DNA of 64,000 nucleotides. Source: Actinomycetes bacterium. Its GTDB lineage: Bacteria; Actinomycetota; Acidimicrobiia; Acidimicrobiales; Acidimicrobilacustridaceae. The position numbers were made by a program, and so were the translations under genes. A model generated the notes under the pieces. That model saw only the letters and a program-made list of their open reading frames with translations. It had not been told where the DNA came from and searched no databases. Within the stretch, counting starts at the first letter, position 1, and the number at the start of each line of letters is the position of its first letter. Shown piece by piece: positions 47,753 to 56,976 of the stretch. The DNA lies in contig JAKOVH010000003.1 of NCBI GenBank assembly GCA_029782145.1, positions 1-64,000 of the forward strand, read 5' to 3'.

Positions 47753-48447
47753 ACGGACGGGCGCGTGGCCCAGTTGATCTCGGCGTCGGGCTTGCGCAGG
47801 TAGAGCGGCTGGAGGTCCCAGGGCTTCACCCACTCCTCGCGCAGCGCCTTGGCGTGGGCCAGCATGACGAGCGACGAGGCGGACGGGTAGGCGAGGCCCT
47901 CCTCCACGATCTCGATGCGCTTGAGGCCCTCGAAGACCTCCCGGTAGCGCAGGGCGCCGTCGCCCACCAGCAGGCAGTCCTCACCGGCGGCCAGCAGCTC
48001 GGAGGCCAGGTCGTCGGGCGAGCCGACCTGGTGGTCGCTGAGGCGCTGGATGCCGCCGGGGACCTGCCGGTAGAAGGCGTAGAACAGCTCGCCGCGCCGG
48101 GCGTCGATGGCCGCCACGATGAGGCGGGGCGTGAAGCGCACGGGGAACGCCAGCAGGTCGAGGCTCGGCACACCGATCATGGGCACGTTCAACGCGTGGG
48201 CCATGGCCTTGGCCGCGGCGACCCCGACGCGCAGCCCGGTGAACAGCCCAGGACCGAGGTCGACGGCCACCACCGAGATCTCCGACAGCTCGATGCGGGC
48301 CTGGCGGCAGGTGAACTCGATGGCGGGCGTGAGGATCTCGGCGTGCTGGCGCCCGCGCGACGACTGGGTGGAGGCGAGCACCCCCTCGTGACCTCCCACC
48401 GCCACGCTCACCTGGACGGTGGCGGTGTCGATGCCGGCGATCAGCAC
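47749..48447 (-). CDS. tsaB: tRNA t6A synthase subunit TsaB
   Basis: 232 residues from GTG 48447, overlapping the tsaE stop by 7 bp. ASKHA fold related to TsaD: LIAGIDTATVQVSVAV, VAVDLGPGLFTGLRVG, VPSLDLLAFP and AAIDARRGELFYAFY. Dimerises with TsaD and lacks the metal motif, as expected. Part of the tsaE-tsaB-rimI-tsaD operon. Confidence 0.94.
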   Translation of the reverse strand: MLIAGIDTATVQVSVAVGGHEGVLASTQSSRGRQHAEILTPAIEFTCRQARIELSEISVVAVDLGPGLFTGLRVGVAAAKAMAHALNVPMIGVPSLDLLAFPVRFTPRLIVAAIDARRGELFYAFYRQVPGGIQRLSDHQVGSPDDLASELLAAGEDCLLVGDGALRYREVFEGLKRIEIVEEGLAYPSASSLVMLAHAKALREEWVKPWDLQPLYLRKPDAEINWATRPSV

Positions 48448-48968
48448 GAGCGCTCCTCCTGCGGGCCGGCCGACGGCTGCTCGGGCTCGTGGATCCACGG
48501 CGCCACCGCGGTGGCGATGGCCCGGGTGCGCGCCGTCCAGCGGGGCCCGACGGGCACCAGCTCGAGGACCCGCTCGTCGTCGTCGCCGTCGGTGAACGTG
48601 AAGCGGATCTCGAGGTAGTCGGCCGGCAGCGCCGGTGCGACGGCGTCGCCCCACTCGATGACGGTCACCCCGCCCTCGTCGAGCATCTCGGGCACGCCGA
48701 GGTCGGCCACCTCGGCCAGCGCCTCGAGCCGGTAGACGTCGAGGTGGTTGAGCTCGAGGCGTCCCTCGTAGCTGTTCACCAGCGTGAAGGTCGGGCTGGT
48801 GATGAGGTCGTCGATGCCGAGGGCGGCGCCGTAGCCCTGGGTGAACGCGGTCTTGCCCGCGCCGAGGTCGCCGGCGAGCAGGATCAGGTCGCCCGGTCGG
48901 GCCAGCTCGGCGAGCGCGGCGGCCAGCGCCCTGGTCTGCTCGACCGAGGTCGTGCGGGCGAAGATCAT
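48441..48968 (-). CDS. tsaE: tRNA t6A synthase ATPase TsaE
   Basis: 175 residues. P-loop ATPase that resets the TsaBD complex. Walker A is LLAGDLGAGKTAF. SPTFTLVNSYEG and LNHLDVYRLE are the conserved switch and Walker B-like segments, and VIEWGD follows. First gene of the t6A operon. No leaderless hexamer or clear promoter is seen in the 40-bp gap to the UDG gene, so the operon may start further upstream. Confidence 0.94.
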   Translation of the reverse strand: MIFARTTSVEQTRALAAALAELARPGDLILLAGDLGAGKTAFTQGYGAALGIDDLITSPTFTLVNSYEGRLELNHLDVYRLEALAEVADLGVPEMLDEGGVTVIEWGDAVAPALPADYLEIRFTFTDGDDDERVLELVPVGPRWTARTRAIATAVAPWIHEPEQPSAGPQEERSC

Positions 48969-49008
48969 CGGGCGCGGCCCGCCCGGGTGCGGCGCGCCGA
49001 GATGGGGC

Positions 49009-49608
49009 TCATGAGCCGGCCCCGGACGGCGTGGCGACGAGCTTCGAGCCCGCCTCGGCGAGGGCCCGCTTGGCCCGCACCAGGTCGGCGCGCATCTGGG
49101 CCATCGGCTCCCCGCCGCCGCGCAGCACGTAGGCCGGGTGCACGGTCGGCACCAGCACCGCTCCGGCGAAGGGGTAGGTGCGGCCCCTCAGGCGGGTGAT
49201 GCCCTCCTTGCTGGCAAGCAGCAGTTGGCCGGCGAACTTCCCGAGCGTCACCACGACCTTAGGGGCGATGAGCTCGATCTGGGAGTCGAGGAAGGGCCGG
49301 CACGCGGCGATCTCGTCGGGCAGCGGGTCGCGGTTGTTCGGCGGTCGGCACTTCACGACGTTGGCGATGTAGACCCGGTCGCGGGTCAGGCCCATCTCCT
49401 CGAGCACGAGCTGGTCGAGCAGCTTCCCGGAGCGCCCGACGAAGGGCAGGCCCTGCTTGTCCTCCTCGGCTCCCGGCCCTTCGCCGACGAACATCAGGTC
49501 GGAGGTGGGGTCACCCATGCCGAAGACCACGTGCGTGCGCCCCGCGGCCAACGAGCAACGGGTGCAGGCGGCGGCGTCGGCGGCCACGGCAGCGAGCGAG
49601 GCGGGCAC
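49009..49608 (-). CDS. Family 4 uracil-DNA glycosylase
   Basis: 199 residues. Removes uracil from DNA. Active-site motif [20 protein letters not shown] and the late HPAYVLR (motif 2) mark the family 4 type. Four cysteines for a [4Fe-4S] cluster are visible: CTRC (15 and 18), KCRPP and ACRPFL. TAGCCT 6 nt before the GTG supports the start. The last 30 residues are a basic extension. Confidence 0.93.
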   Translation of the reverse strand: MPASLAAVAADAAACTRCSLAAGRTHVVFGMGDPTSDLMFVGEGPGAEEDKQGLPFVGRSGKLLDQLVLEEMGLTRDRVYIANVVKCRPPNNRDPLPDEIAACRPFLDSQIELIAPKVVVTLGKFAGQLLLASKEGITRLRGRTYPFAGAVLVPTVHPAYVLRGGGEPMAQMRADLVRAKRALAEAGSKLVATPSGAGS

Positions 49609-49614
49609 CGGCCA

Positions 49615-49620
49615 AGGCTA
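49615..49620 (-). promoter_or_regulatory. Leaderless -10 hexamer of the UDG gene
   Basis: TAGCCT on the minus strand, 6 nt before the GTG at 49608. Confidence 0.5.
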
Positions 49621-49722
49621 CCGCCGGCTCCGCGGCCGCCCCGCCACGGCTGACGAGCAGGACGCGGGAGAAGGGGGCGGCGCCGGCGAGGGCCCGGCCG
49701 CGCCCGGTCACCGCGACGCTGG

Positions 49723-50880
49723 TCATCCCTCGTGGGGCAGCGGACCGAGCGAGGGGTGGGGTCGGCGAGGTGCCGGGTGGTAGAAGCGGGGCACGCGCGG
49801 CCCTATGCCGCACACCACCTCGTAGGCGATGGTGTCGAGCAGCGCCGCCCACTCCTCGGCGGTGACCTCCTCGTCGCCCTGGCAGCCGATGAGCACCACC
49901 TCGTCGCCCACCGCCACGTGGTCGTCGCCGCAGTCGACCATCAGCTGGTCCATGGTGACCACACCGAGGATCGGCCGGCGACGGCCGCCGACGAGCACGC
50001 AGCCGCCGGCCAGCCCCAGCCGGCGAGGCACCCCGTCGGCGTAGCCGATGGGCACGGTGGCCACCGTGGTGTCCCGCTCGGTGCGGTGCCGCAGGCCGTA
50101 GGAGATGCCCTCACCGGCCGGGACGCGCTTCACCATCGAGACCTCGGCCCGCAGCGAGAGCGCGGGGCGCAGCCCGAGCTCGGCGGCGAGCCCCGGCGCC
50201 GGCGGGATCCCGTAGACGGAGATGCCGGCACGCACGAGGTCGTAGCGCCCGCGAGGGTGCACGATGGCCGTGGCCGAGTTGGCCGCGTGGCGCAACCCGG
50301 GTGAGATGCCGGCCTCGGCGAGCTGGTCGAGCACCGCCTCGAAGCGGTCGAGCTGCTCGTCGGTGAACGGGTTGTCGGGCTCGTCGGCCACCGCGCAATG
50401 GGTGAACACACCCTCGAGCTCGAGCTCGGGCCGGCGCTCCACCTCACGCGCCACCCCGAGGGCGTCGGCCGGAGCCACCCCGACCCGGTTCATGCCGGTG
50501 TCGACCTTGAGGTGCACTCGAGCCAGCTTCCCCTGCTCGCGGGCCGCCGCCGCCAGCAGCTCGGCGGCCATGGCCGAGTGCACGCAGACCCTCAGGTCGT
50601 AGCGCACGGCGGCCGGCAGGTCGGCGAGCCGCGGCTGGGACAACAGGAGGATCGGCGCCTGGATGCCCGCCTTGCGCAGCACGGCGCCCTCCTCGACGAG
50701 AGCGACCGCGAGCCAGTCGGCGCCGGCGGCCACGGCCGCCTCGCTCACGGCGATGGCGCCGTGGCCGTAGCCGTCGGCCTTGACCACCGCGCACAGGACC
50801 GAGGGGGCCACCGCTCGGCGCAGGACCTCGACGTTGTGGGCGACCGCCTCCAAGTCGACGTCAGCCCGGGCGGCCCTCAC
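49723..50880 (-). CDS. alr: Alanine racemase
   Basis: 385 residues, PLP fold-type III. Makes D-alanine for peptidoglycan. The PLP-lysine is K34 in [13 protein letters not shown]. Also [18 protein letters not shown] and the catalytic-Tyr region [17 protein letters not shown] start 3 bp after the CBS-protein stop. The position among glmM/glmS, acpS-nnr and the tsa operon matches mycobacterial gene order. Confidence 0.95.
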   Translation of the reverse strand: MRAARADVDLEAVAHNVEVLRRAVAPSVLCAVVKADGYGHGAIAVSEAAVAAGADWLAVALVEEGAVLRKAGIQAPILLLSQPRLADLPAAVRYDLRVCVHSAMAAELLAAAAREQGKLARVHLKVDTGMNRVGVAPADALGVAREVERRPELELEGVFTHCAVADEPDNPFTDEQLDRFEAVLDQLAEAGISPGLRHAANSATAIVHPRGRYDLVRAGISVYGIPPAPGLAAELGLRPALSLRAEVSMVKRVPAGEGISYGLRHRTERDTTVATVPIGYADGVPRRLGLAGGCVLVGGRRRPILGVVTMDQLMVDCGDDHVAVGDEVVLIGCQGDEEVTAEEWAALLDTIAYEVVCGIGPRVPRFYHPAPRRPHPSLGPLPHEG

Positions 50881-50883
50881 CGG

Positions 50884-51423
50884 TCAGCCCTGCTCGACGC
50901 CCTCGGCCTCGGCCGCGGCCTCGTCGGCCTCGGTCTCGACCGGGGAGTCGAGGTCGCGCACGATGGCCCGCACGATGTCACCCCGGCCCACGATGCCGAC
51001 GAGGCGCCCGTCGTCGTCGACCACCGGCACCCGCTCGAGGTCCTCGTCGTGCATCAGCGTGGCCGCCGTCTCGAGGGTGTCCTCGGGGCCCAAGGTGGAC
51101 GGCACGGTGTCCTGCATGACCTCGCCGACGGTGGCGCCGAGGGCCTTGCTGAGGTCGTGCTCGTACTTCTTGCGCGACCTCGGCAGCTCCATGACGGCGC
51201 CGAGCAGGGTGATCACCGCCGGCAGCGGGATGCGGGCCTCCTCGACGATGAGGTCAGCGGTGGAGAGCAGGCCCACGACTCGACCCTCGGCGTCGAGCAC
51301 GGGGGCCCCGTCGATGTCGCGCAGCACCAGGGCGCGCATGGCGTCCTGGACGTTGTCGTCGGGTCGGAACGAGAGGACCTCGGTGGCCATCAGGTCGCGA
51401 ACGGGCGTGTCTCGCAGCAGCAT
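50884..51423 (-). CDS. CBS-domain pair protein
   Basis: 179 residues with two CBS motifs: TPVRDLMATEVLSFRPDDN (about 5-23) with APVLDAEGRVVGLLSTADL, and VMQDTVPSTLGPEDT with VPVVDDDGRLVGIVGRGD. The first ends in an extended helical linker. A Bateman module of this kind binds adenine nucleotides and acts as an energy sensor. GGAGG ribosome site. Between nnr and alr; partner unknown. Confidence 0.9.
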   Translation of the reverse strand: MLLRDTPVRDLMATEVLSFRPDDNVQDAMRALVLRDIDGAPVLDAEGRVVGLLSTADLIVEEARIPLPAVITLLGAVMELPRSRKKYEHDLSKALGATVGEVMQDTVPSTLGPEDTLETAATLMHDEDLERVPVVDDDGRLVGIVGRGDIVRAIVRDLDSPVETEADEAAAEAEGVEQG

Positions 51424-51447
51424 CGGTCCTCCGGGTTGGGTCCGCCG

Positions 51448-52824
51448 TCACGGCCGCATGGCGGCGACCTCGGCCAGGGCGGCGGGCAGGGCAGGCGGCA
51501 GGTCGCCGGCCACCAGGCCGCGGGGCCAGCCTAGGGCGCCGGCCCGACCGTGGAGGAACGCTCCGGCGGCCGCCGCCCGAGCCGGGTCGAGGCCCTGGGC
51601 GAGCAAGCCGCCGATCACCCCGGCCAGCACGTCGCCGGTGCCGGCGGTGGCCAGGCGCTCGTCGCCGGTCGTGGTGACCAGCACCTCGCCCGAGGGGGCG
51701 GCGATCACGGTGGTGCGACCCTTGAGCAGCACGACGGCACCCGTGTCGGCGGCGAGGCGGCGGGTCGCGGCCAGGCGGTCCGCGTCCGGTGCCGCTCCGG
51801 CCAGGCGGGCGAACTCACCGTCGTGGGGGGTGAGCACCGTGGTCGGCCCCACCACCTTCCGGGCCTGGCGGCCGAGGGCGGTGAGCCCGTCGGCGTCGAC
51901 CACCGTCGGCAGCCCTCGGGCGGCGGCTGCGGCCACCACGTCCCTGATGGCCGCCGCCGTCGCCGGCGCCGTGCCCAGGCCGTTGCCGATCACCAGGGCG
52001 GAGAAGCGGTCGAACCCGTCGATCACCGCTTCCGCCCACCCCTCGGGGGGCAGGTCGGCCCGGACGACCTCGACGGGCACGTCGTGGGCGGGGCCGCCCG
52101 GGGTGGAGAGCCGCACGTAGCCGGCACCGGTGCGGGCCGCTCCCGAGGCGCACAGGGCGGCGGCGCCGCCCATGCCGGGGCTCCCAGCGACCACCCACAC
52201 CGCGGTCTGCCACTTGTGGGCGAGGGGCGGTCGCTCGCGCAGCCAGCCGGCCACCGCCGCGGCGCCGACGAGGTGGGCCGACGCGGTGCGCACGTCGAGG
52301 CCGATGTCGGCCACCTCCGTGGCGCCCGCCAGCTGAAGTCCCGGCGCCAGCACCAGCCCGGGCTTCAGGGCGGCGAAGCTGACGGTGGCGTCAGCGGCCA
52401 TCACTCGCTCCGACGGTCGGCCGGTGAGGCCGTCGACCCCGGAGGGGATGTCGACGGCGAGCACCAGGGCGCCCGGTGGGGGTTCCGGGGCGGTGTAGGC
52501 ACCGCGGAACCCCGTGCCGTAGGCGGCGTCGATCACCAGGTCGGCGTCGGGCAGGCGGGCGGGCGCCTCGCCCGCGTCGAGCACCGTGACGACCACCCCT
52601 CCTGCTCGCAGGCGGCGAGCGGCCTCCCGGCCGTCGTTGCCGTTGTTCCCCTTGCCGGCCACCACGACCACCCGCCGGCCGTAGGTGCCACCGAGGAGCC
52701 GGATGGCGGCCCGGGCCACCGCGCCGCCCGCGCGACCGATGAGGATCTCGACCGGCTCGGGCGCCGCCCGGTCGATGGCGCCCATCTCCTCGGGCGTCAC
52801 GATCGGCACCAGCCCCCCGCCCAT
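51448..52824 (-). CDS. nnr: Possible internal start: stand-alone Nnr
   Basis: ATG 52824, preceded by a G-rich GGTGGGGGGG stretch, would give a 458-residue Nnr starting GGGLVPIVTPEEMGAID, close to the usual length for the bifunctional enzyme. Nnr repairs damaged (hydrated) NADH and NADPH. Whether cells make this form, the AcpS fusion, or both cannot be decided from sequence. Confidence 0.55.
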   Translation of the reverse strand: MGGGLVPIVTPEEMGAIDRAAPEPVEILIGRAGGAVARAAIRLLGGTYGRRVVVVAGKGNNGNDGREAARRLRAGGVVVTVLDAGEAPARLPDADLVIDAAYGTGFRGAYTAPEPPPGALVLAVDIPSGVDGLTGRPSERVMAADATVSFAALKPGLVLAPGLQLAGATEVADIGLDVRTASAHLVGAAAVAGWLRERPPLAHKWQTAVWVVAGSPGMGGAAALCASGAARTGAGYVRLSTPGGPAHDVPVEVVRADLPPEGWAEAVIDGFDRFSALVIGNGLGTAPATAAAIRDVVAAAAARGLPTVVDADGLTALGRQARKVVGPTTVLTPHDGEFARLAGAAPDADRLAATRRLAADTGAVVLLKGRTTVIAAPSGEVLVTTTGDERLATAGTGDVLAGVIGGLLAQGLDPARAAAAGAFLHGRAGALGWPRGLVAGDLPPALPAALAEVAAMRP

Positions 52825-53409
52825 CAGCCCCCCCACCGACCGCTGGCTCGATCCATCACCTGATGAGATCACCGATCGAGCCACGGGAGCCGTCCCCACC
52901 GACCGCTGGCTCGATCCATCACCTGATGAGACCACCGATCGAGCCACCGGAGCCGTCCCCACCGACCGCTGGCTCGATCCATCACCTGATGAGATCACCG
53001 ATCGAGCCAGCGATGGTGGGGTGAGGGCCAGGGCGAGGGCGATGGCGTGGGCCGCGGTGGCGCCGTGGGTGAGGGTCAGCTTCCACTCCCCCACCCCGGC
53101 GGCGGTCGCCAGCGCCGCCGCCCGCCCCGTGAGCACCAGCGAGGGCCGGCCGTCGTCGTCGCGCACGACCTCGATGTCGTGCCAGTCGGCCGCCCCGAGG
53201 CCCACCCCGAGTGCCTTCAGCACCGACTCCTTGGCGGCGAAGCGGGCCGCGTAGCGCTCGACGGGATCGCCGCGGCGCTCCGCGTAGGCGCGCTCGCCCG
53301 GAGTGAACAGGCGCGTGACCAGCGACGGCCGGCGCCCCAGCACCTGACGGAACCGCTCGAGGTCGACGACGTCCGTGCCGATCCCGACGACCCCGCCAGT
53401 GGGTGTCAC
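51448..53409 (-). CDS. AcpS-Nnr fusion: holo-ACP synthase plus NAD(P)H-hydrate epimerase/dehydratase
   Basis: One uninterrupted 653-codon frame. Residues 1-130 are AcpS (GIGTDVVDLERF with D13, ARFAAKESVLKALG with E61, KLTLTHG), which loads phosphopantetheine on acyl carrier protein. Residues about 133-190 are a 21-residue Ser/Gly-rich peptide encoded by three tandem 63-bp repeats with the core SVISSGDGSSQRSVG. From 196 on is Nnr: epimerase part (VVVAGKGNNGNDG) and ADP-dependent dehydratase part (TAGTGDVLAGVIGGLLAQG). No stop codon separates the two, so ribosomes starting at GTG 53409 must make a fusion. Elsewhere these are separate neighbouring genes. The GTG overlaps the GlmS-like stop (GTGA). 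Confidence 0.8.
   Translation of the reverse strand: MTPTGGVVGIGTDVVDLERFRQVLGRRPSLVTRLFTPGERAYAERRGDPVERYAARFAAKESVLKALGVGLGAADWHDIEVVRDDDGRPSLVLTGRAAALATAAGVGEWKLTLTHGATAAHAIALALALTPPSLARSVISSGDGSSQRSVGTAPVARSVVSSGDGSSQRSVGTAPVARSVISSGDGSSQRSVGGLMGGGLVPIVTPEEMGAIDRAAPEPVEILIGRAGGAVARAAIRLLGGTYGRRVVVVAGKGNNGNDGREAARRLRAGGVVVTVLDAGEAPARLPDADLVIDAAYGTGFRGAYTAPEPPPGALVLAVDIPSGVDGLTGRPSERVMAADATVSFAALKPGLVLAPGLQLAGATEVADIGLDVRTASAHLVGAAAVAGWLRERPPLAHKWQTAVWVVAGSPGMGGAAALCASGAARTGAGYVRLSTPGGPAHDVPVEVVRADLPPEGWAEAVIDGFDRFSALVIGNGLGTAPATAAAIRDVVAAAAARGLPTVVDADGLTALGRQARKVVGPTTVLTPHDGEFARLAGAAPDADRLAATRRLAADTGAVVLLKGRTTVIAAPSGEVLVTTTGDERLATAGTGDVLAGVIGGLLAQGLDPARAAAAGAFLHGRAGALGWPRGLVAGDLPPALPAALAEVAAMRP
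52841..53012. repeat. 46-bp palindromic repeat, tandem copies 4-6
   Basis: Copies start at 52841, 52904 and 52967, an exact 63-bp period: the 46-bp palindrome plus a 17-bp spacer (GAGCCGTCCCCACCGAC-like). Copy 6 has perfect 12-bp arms CGCTGGCTCGAT/ATCGAGCCAGCG; copies 4 and 5 have decayed right arms. Centres carry CTGATGAG instead of CTCATGAG. The array is inside an open reading frame and preserves it. Confidence 0.9.
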
Positions 53410-56400
53410 GACCGCCAGCGCTCCGCCAGGTCGTTGACCGGTTCGGTCATGAGGTCGACCACCGGCACGTCGACGAGCAGGTCGTCGCGGAACACCGGCT
53501 CGGTCTCGGTCACTGCGTGCTTGATGGCGCCGTAGCGGTTCCGGTAGCCCTGCAGGACCGCCCTCAGCGCGGGCAGCGACAGATCGTCGTTCAGCCGCAC
53601 GTGCAGCAGCGCCAGGCCCGTGGGCTGGCCGTCCTTCACCTCGGGCACGATGATCACGGTGCGACCGTCGCTGCGTCCCTTGGCGACGAGGACGGTGCGC
53701 TCGACGGCCACCCACCGCTTGGTGCCTCGCAGCTGCGGGTCGTCGACGGTGCGGCTGCGCAGCTCGCGCCCGAGCCCGCCGCGGTCGACCACGATCACCT
53801 TGGCCTCGTCGTTGCCGGCGGGGTCGACGTGGCCCTCGATGGCGTAGCGGGTGTAGCCCATCACCTCGCCGACCAGAGGCTCGAGGGCGGCGAGGGTGCG
53901 CAGGGTGTTGTAGCTCAGCCGGTCGCGGGCGGCGCCGGTGGCCAGCACCTCCTTGACGAGAGGCACCTGCAGGAGCGTCTCGTCGCTGCGGGAGATGCCG
54001 ACCGTGACGGTCTTGGCCTGGTGCTTGATGGCGTCGACCGGGCGGGTGAGCTCGTCGATGGCCCGGCTCAGCGCCCCGGCGAGGTCCTCGAGCACGACAC
54101 CGGGCGTGCCGACCTTGCCGTGCTCGAGCTGGTAGGCGTCGAGGGCCGAGACGCCCAGGGCGTAGCGCCACAGCGAGGCGAGCCGCACCGCCGTGCTGGC
54201 CTCCAGGTGACCGTCGTAGTCGCCGCCGCGCAGCCCGTCGAAGAACCGGGAGGCGAGCGGGCGCAGCGTCGGGCGCAGCCGGGCCAGCAGCGCCTCGCCG
54301 TCGCCGTGGACGCCGCTGGCCACCGCGTCGTCGATGGCGGCGCGGGCCTCCCGGAGCGGCCGGGCCTGCGCGTCGATCGCCAGGGCCGCCTCGTAGCCGA
54401 ACAGGTGCCCGACCATCGCCGAGAGCACGAAGGCCAGCCGGGGATCGACGGCCGGCACCGAGATCACGTGCAGCGCGGCGCTGAAGCGCTCCTCGCCCTC
54501 GCTGGCGATCACGACGGGTGCCGCCTTGTGCGCCCGGTAGATCGCCACCTCCTTGGCCACGTCGTCGGCCGTCGAGCCCTGCAGACCGGCCGCGCACACG
54601 AGGATGAGCGGCTCCGACGACAGGTCGATGTGCTTCTTGTCCTCGGTGCCGTCGCAGGCGATCGCCTTGTAGCAGAGCTCCGACAGCTTGATCCGGACCT
54701 CTTCGGCGGCGATCCGGTTGGCACCGTTGCCGACGATCGCCCAGTAGCGCCGCGACGGGGCCAGGTGCTGGGCCGCCGCCGCGATCTCGGGCCGGAGGGC
54801 GACGGTGCGCTCCATCGCCCCCGGCAGGGCCCGCAGCCCCTCGAGCAGCTCGGCGCGGTCCGGCGCCGCGCCCACGGCGTCGGCGATGGCGGCGGCCAGG
54901 AGGAAGCAGGCGGCGATCTGCGCGTAGAACGCCTTGGTGGAGGCGACGCTCATCTCCACGTCGCGACCGTCGGAGGTGTAGAGCACGCCGTCGGCCCGGT
55001 CGGTGAGGTCGCTGTTGCGCCGGTTGACGATGGCCACGACGTGGCCCCCGCGGGCCCGCACCAGGTCGACGGTGCGGTTGGTGTCGGTCGTGGTGCCCGA
55101 CTGGCTGACGGCCACGACGAGGGTGTCGGCCATCGAGTCCGCCAGCTGGAAGCCGGAGAGCTCGGTGGCGAGGGCCGACTCGACCCGCAGCGACGACCCC
55201 GGAGCGAAGGCGGCCAGGCCCTCGGCCAGCGCCCGTGCCGCGACGGCCGCCGTGCCCTGCCCGATGGCCACCACCCGGGCGATGGTGCCGTCGGCCAGCC
55301 CGGCGCGGACCTCCGGCGACAGGACGTCGTCGCCCAGCCGGACGTCGAGCCCGCCGGGGCCGTCGACGAGCTTGCCCCGCAGCGTCTTGCGGAACGACGC
55401 CGGCGCCTCACCGATCTCCTTGACCAGGAAGTGCGGCGAGTCGCCCCGGTCGATGTCGCGGGTGGTGATCTGGGCGGTGGCCAGCTCGTCACGGCTCACG
55501 GGGAGCGGCGTGCCGTCGTAGGCCCACCGCTCGAGCCCCTCGACGGTGCCGGCGGCCCGGCCGTGCAGGACCACGACCTGGCCCCGGCTGGCCGGGTTGG
55601 CCGGGTCGGCCGGCACCTCGCCGTCGAGGCGGAGGTAGGTCTCGGTCTCCTCCACCACGCCGTAGGGCTCGCTGGCCACGACGAAGCAGTCCTCGGCCAG
55701 CCCGACGTAGAGCGCCTGCCCGCTGCCCCGCAGGGCCAGCAGCAGGTCCTCGGCCTGGGCGGCCGAGCTGGCCGCGATGGCGACCGACCCCTCCAGTTGG
55801 TTGACCGTGCCCCGGAACGCCTCGACCAGCGAGGTGCCGTCGGCCATGGCCCGAGAGGTGAGGGTGGGGATGACCTTGGCGTCGGTGGTGATCTCGTCCG
55901 CGATCCGCAGCGCCTCGGCCACCTTGAGGTCGGCGAAGTTGTCGACGTCGCCGTTGAGCACGGCGGTGACGTAGGGCCCGCCGGCGCCACCGAGCTCCTC
56001 GGAGTTGAGCGGGTGGGCGTTGGGCTGGGAGATGATGCCGACGCTCGCCCAGCGGGTGTGGCCCAGCACCACCGCCTCGACCGTCTCGGAGGCCAGGGCC
56101 TGGCGCAACAGCGGGTCGCTGCTGATGGCCTCCCGCAGGGCGCGCGTGTTGTCGCCCAGCTCGCCGATCTCGGCCGCCGCCTTGTAGACGAGGCTGAGGT
56201 GGCCCTCGGGCGTGCGCACCGCCATCGAGCCGAACAGCGGGTCGCCGGCGCGGGCCTCGATCACCGCCTGAAGGGCCGGCGAGGCGAGATCGAGGCCGTG
56301 GCCCCGGACGAGGAGGTGCAACCCGGCGCTGTCGCGGCCGCGCACCTCGAGGCGATCGAGCGCCGAGAGCGCCTGGTGGATCGACAGGCCCACGGCCACG

Positions 56401-56852
56401 CCCGCCGGACCGACGGGCCCGACGAGGCCGTCCACCGCAGTGGCGGCCCGGAGCCGGTCGCGGCGCACCGCCCACACGGCGTCCTTGAGGGTGATGAGGG
56501 CGGCGTTCACCTCCTCGAGCAGGGCGCCGGACAGCGTGGTGTCGGCGTCGAGGCGGCGCTCCACCTCGGCGGCCTGCCGGTCGAGCCCGGCGACGAGGTT
56601 GGTCACCGCCGGGCCGAGCACCGGCGCCTCGATCAGGGCGCGCACCCCGGCCACGCCGCGCAGCAGCGCGTCGGCCGCCGCCACCTCGGCCGCGGCGTCG
56701 GCGAGCACCGTCGCCAGGTCGGCGGGGAAGGGCCCCGCTCCGGCCAGGCCGTCGAGGCGACGGGCCGCCGCCTCCAGGCGGTCGGTGACCTCCCACGGGG
56801 AGGGCGGCATCCGGTGCGACGGCCGGCGGACGACAGCGATGATCCCGCACAT
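53406..56852 (-). CDS. Oversized GlmS-like glutamine amidotransferase/SIS protein
   Basis: 1148 residues against about 610 for GlmS. It starts MCGIIAVV with Cys2 as the Ntn nucleophile. About 160 extra, mostly helical residues come before RGRDSAG (171-177). Then GHTRWAS (264-270), NAHP (278-281) and NGDVDNF complete the glutaminase. FLVKEIGEAPASFRKTLRGK leads to SIS domain one (VSQSGTTTDT, EMSVASTKAF) and SIS domain two (about 700-830, with KKHIDLSSEP). Some 300 further residues to the end are unlike GlmS. It lies at the normal glmS position beside glmM. It probably makes glucosamine-6-phosphate, but the added regions leave room for another role. Confidence 0.8.
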   Translation of the reverse strand: MCGIIAVVRRPSHRMPPSPWEVTDRLEAAARRLDGLAGAGPFPADLATVLADAAAEVAAADALLRGVAGVRALIEAPVLGPAVTNLVAGLDRQAAEVERRLDADTTLSGALLEEVNAALITLKDAVWAVRRDRLRAATAVDGLVGPVGPAGVAVGLSIHQALSALDRLEVRGRDSAGLHLLVRGHGLDLASPALQAVIEARAGDPLFGSMAVRTPEGHLSLVYKAAAEIGELGDNTRALREAISSDPLLRQALASETVEAVVLGHTRWASVGIISQPNAHPLNSEELGGAGGPYVTAVLNGDVDNFADLKVAEALRIADEITTDAKVIPTLTSRAMADGTSLVEAFRGTVNQLEGSVAIAASSAAQAEDLLLALRGSGQALYVGLAEDCFVVASEPYGVVEETETYLRLDGEVPADPANPASRGQVVVLHGRAAGTVEGLERWAYDGTPLPVSRDELATAQITTRDIDRGDSPHFLVKEIGEAPASFRKTLRGKLVDGPGGLDVRLGDDVLSPEVRAGLADGTIARVVAIGQGTAAVAARALAEGLAAFAPGSSLRVESALATELSGFQLADSMADTLVVAVSQSGTTTDTNRTVDLVRARGGHVVAIVNRRNSDLTDRADGVLYTSDGRDVEMSVASTKAFYAQIAACFLLAAAIADAVGAAPDRAELLEGLRALPGAMERTVALRPEIAAAAQHLAPSRRYWAIVGNGANRIAAEEVRIKLSELCYKAIACDGTEDKKHIDLSSEPLILVCAAGLQGSTADDVAKEVAIYRAHKAAPVVIASEGEERFSAALHVISVPAVDPRLAFVLSAMVGHLFGYEAALAIDAQARPLREARAAIDDAVASGVHGDGEALLARLRPTLRPLASRFFDGLRGGDYDGHLEASTAVRLASLWRYALGVSALDAYQLEHGKVGTPGVVLEDLAGALSRAIDELTRPVDAIKHQAKTVTVGISRSDETLLQVPLVKEVLATGAARDRLSYNTLRTLAALEPLVGEVMGYTRYAIEGHVDPAGNDEAKVIVVDRGGLGRELRSRTVDDPQLRGTKRWVAVERTVLVAKGRSDGRTVIIVPEVKDGQPTGLALLHVRLNDDLSLPALRAVLQGYRNRYGAIKHAVTETEPVFRDDLLVDVPVVDLMTEPVNDLAERWRS

Positions 56853-56976
56853 GCGACGGCAAGGCTCCCTGGCAGTGGGCCGGGCGAGCGCCGATGCTCA
56901 CCACCCGGACGGTCGAACCCCCGTGAGTCTAGGACCCCGGCCGCCCTCGACCACCGGTATCGCCGCGGAGCGTGCT

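Noticed and set aside
52841-53012. Possible CRISPR array (three regular repeats)
   Set aside because: Spacers between palindromes are nearly identical 17-mers, the repeat is 46 bp, no cas genes are present, and the array is inside a coding frame.
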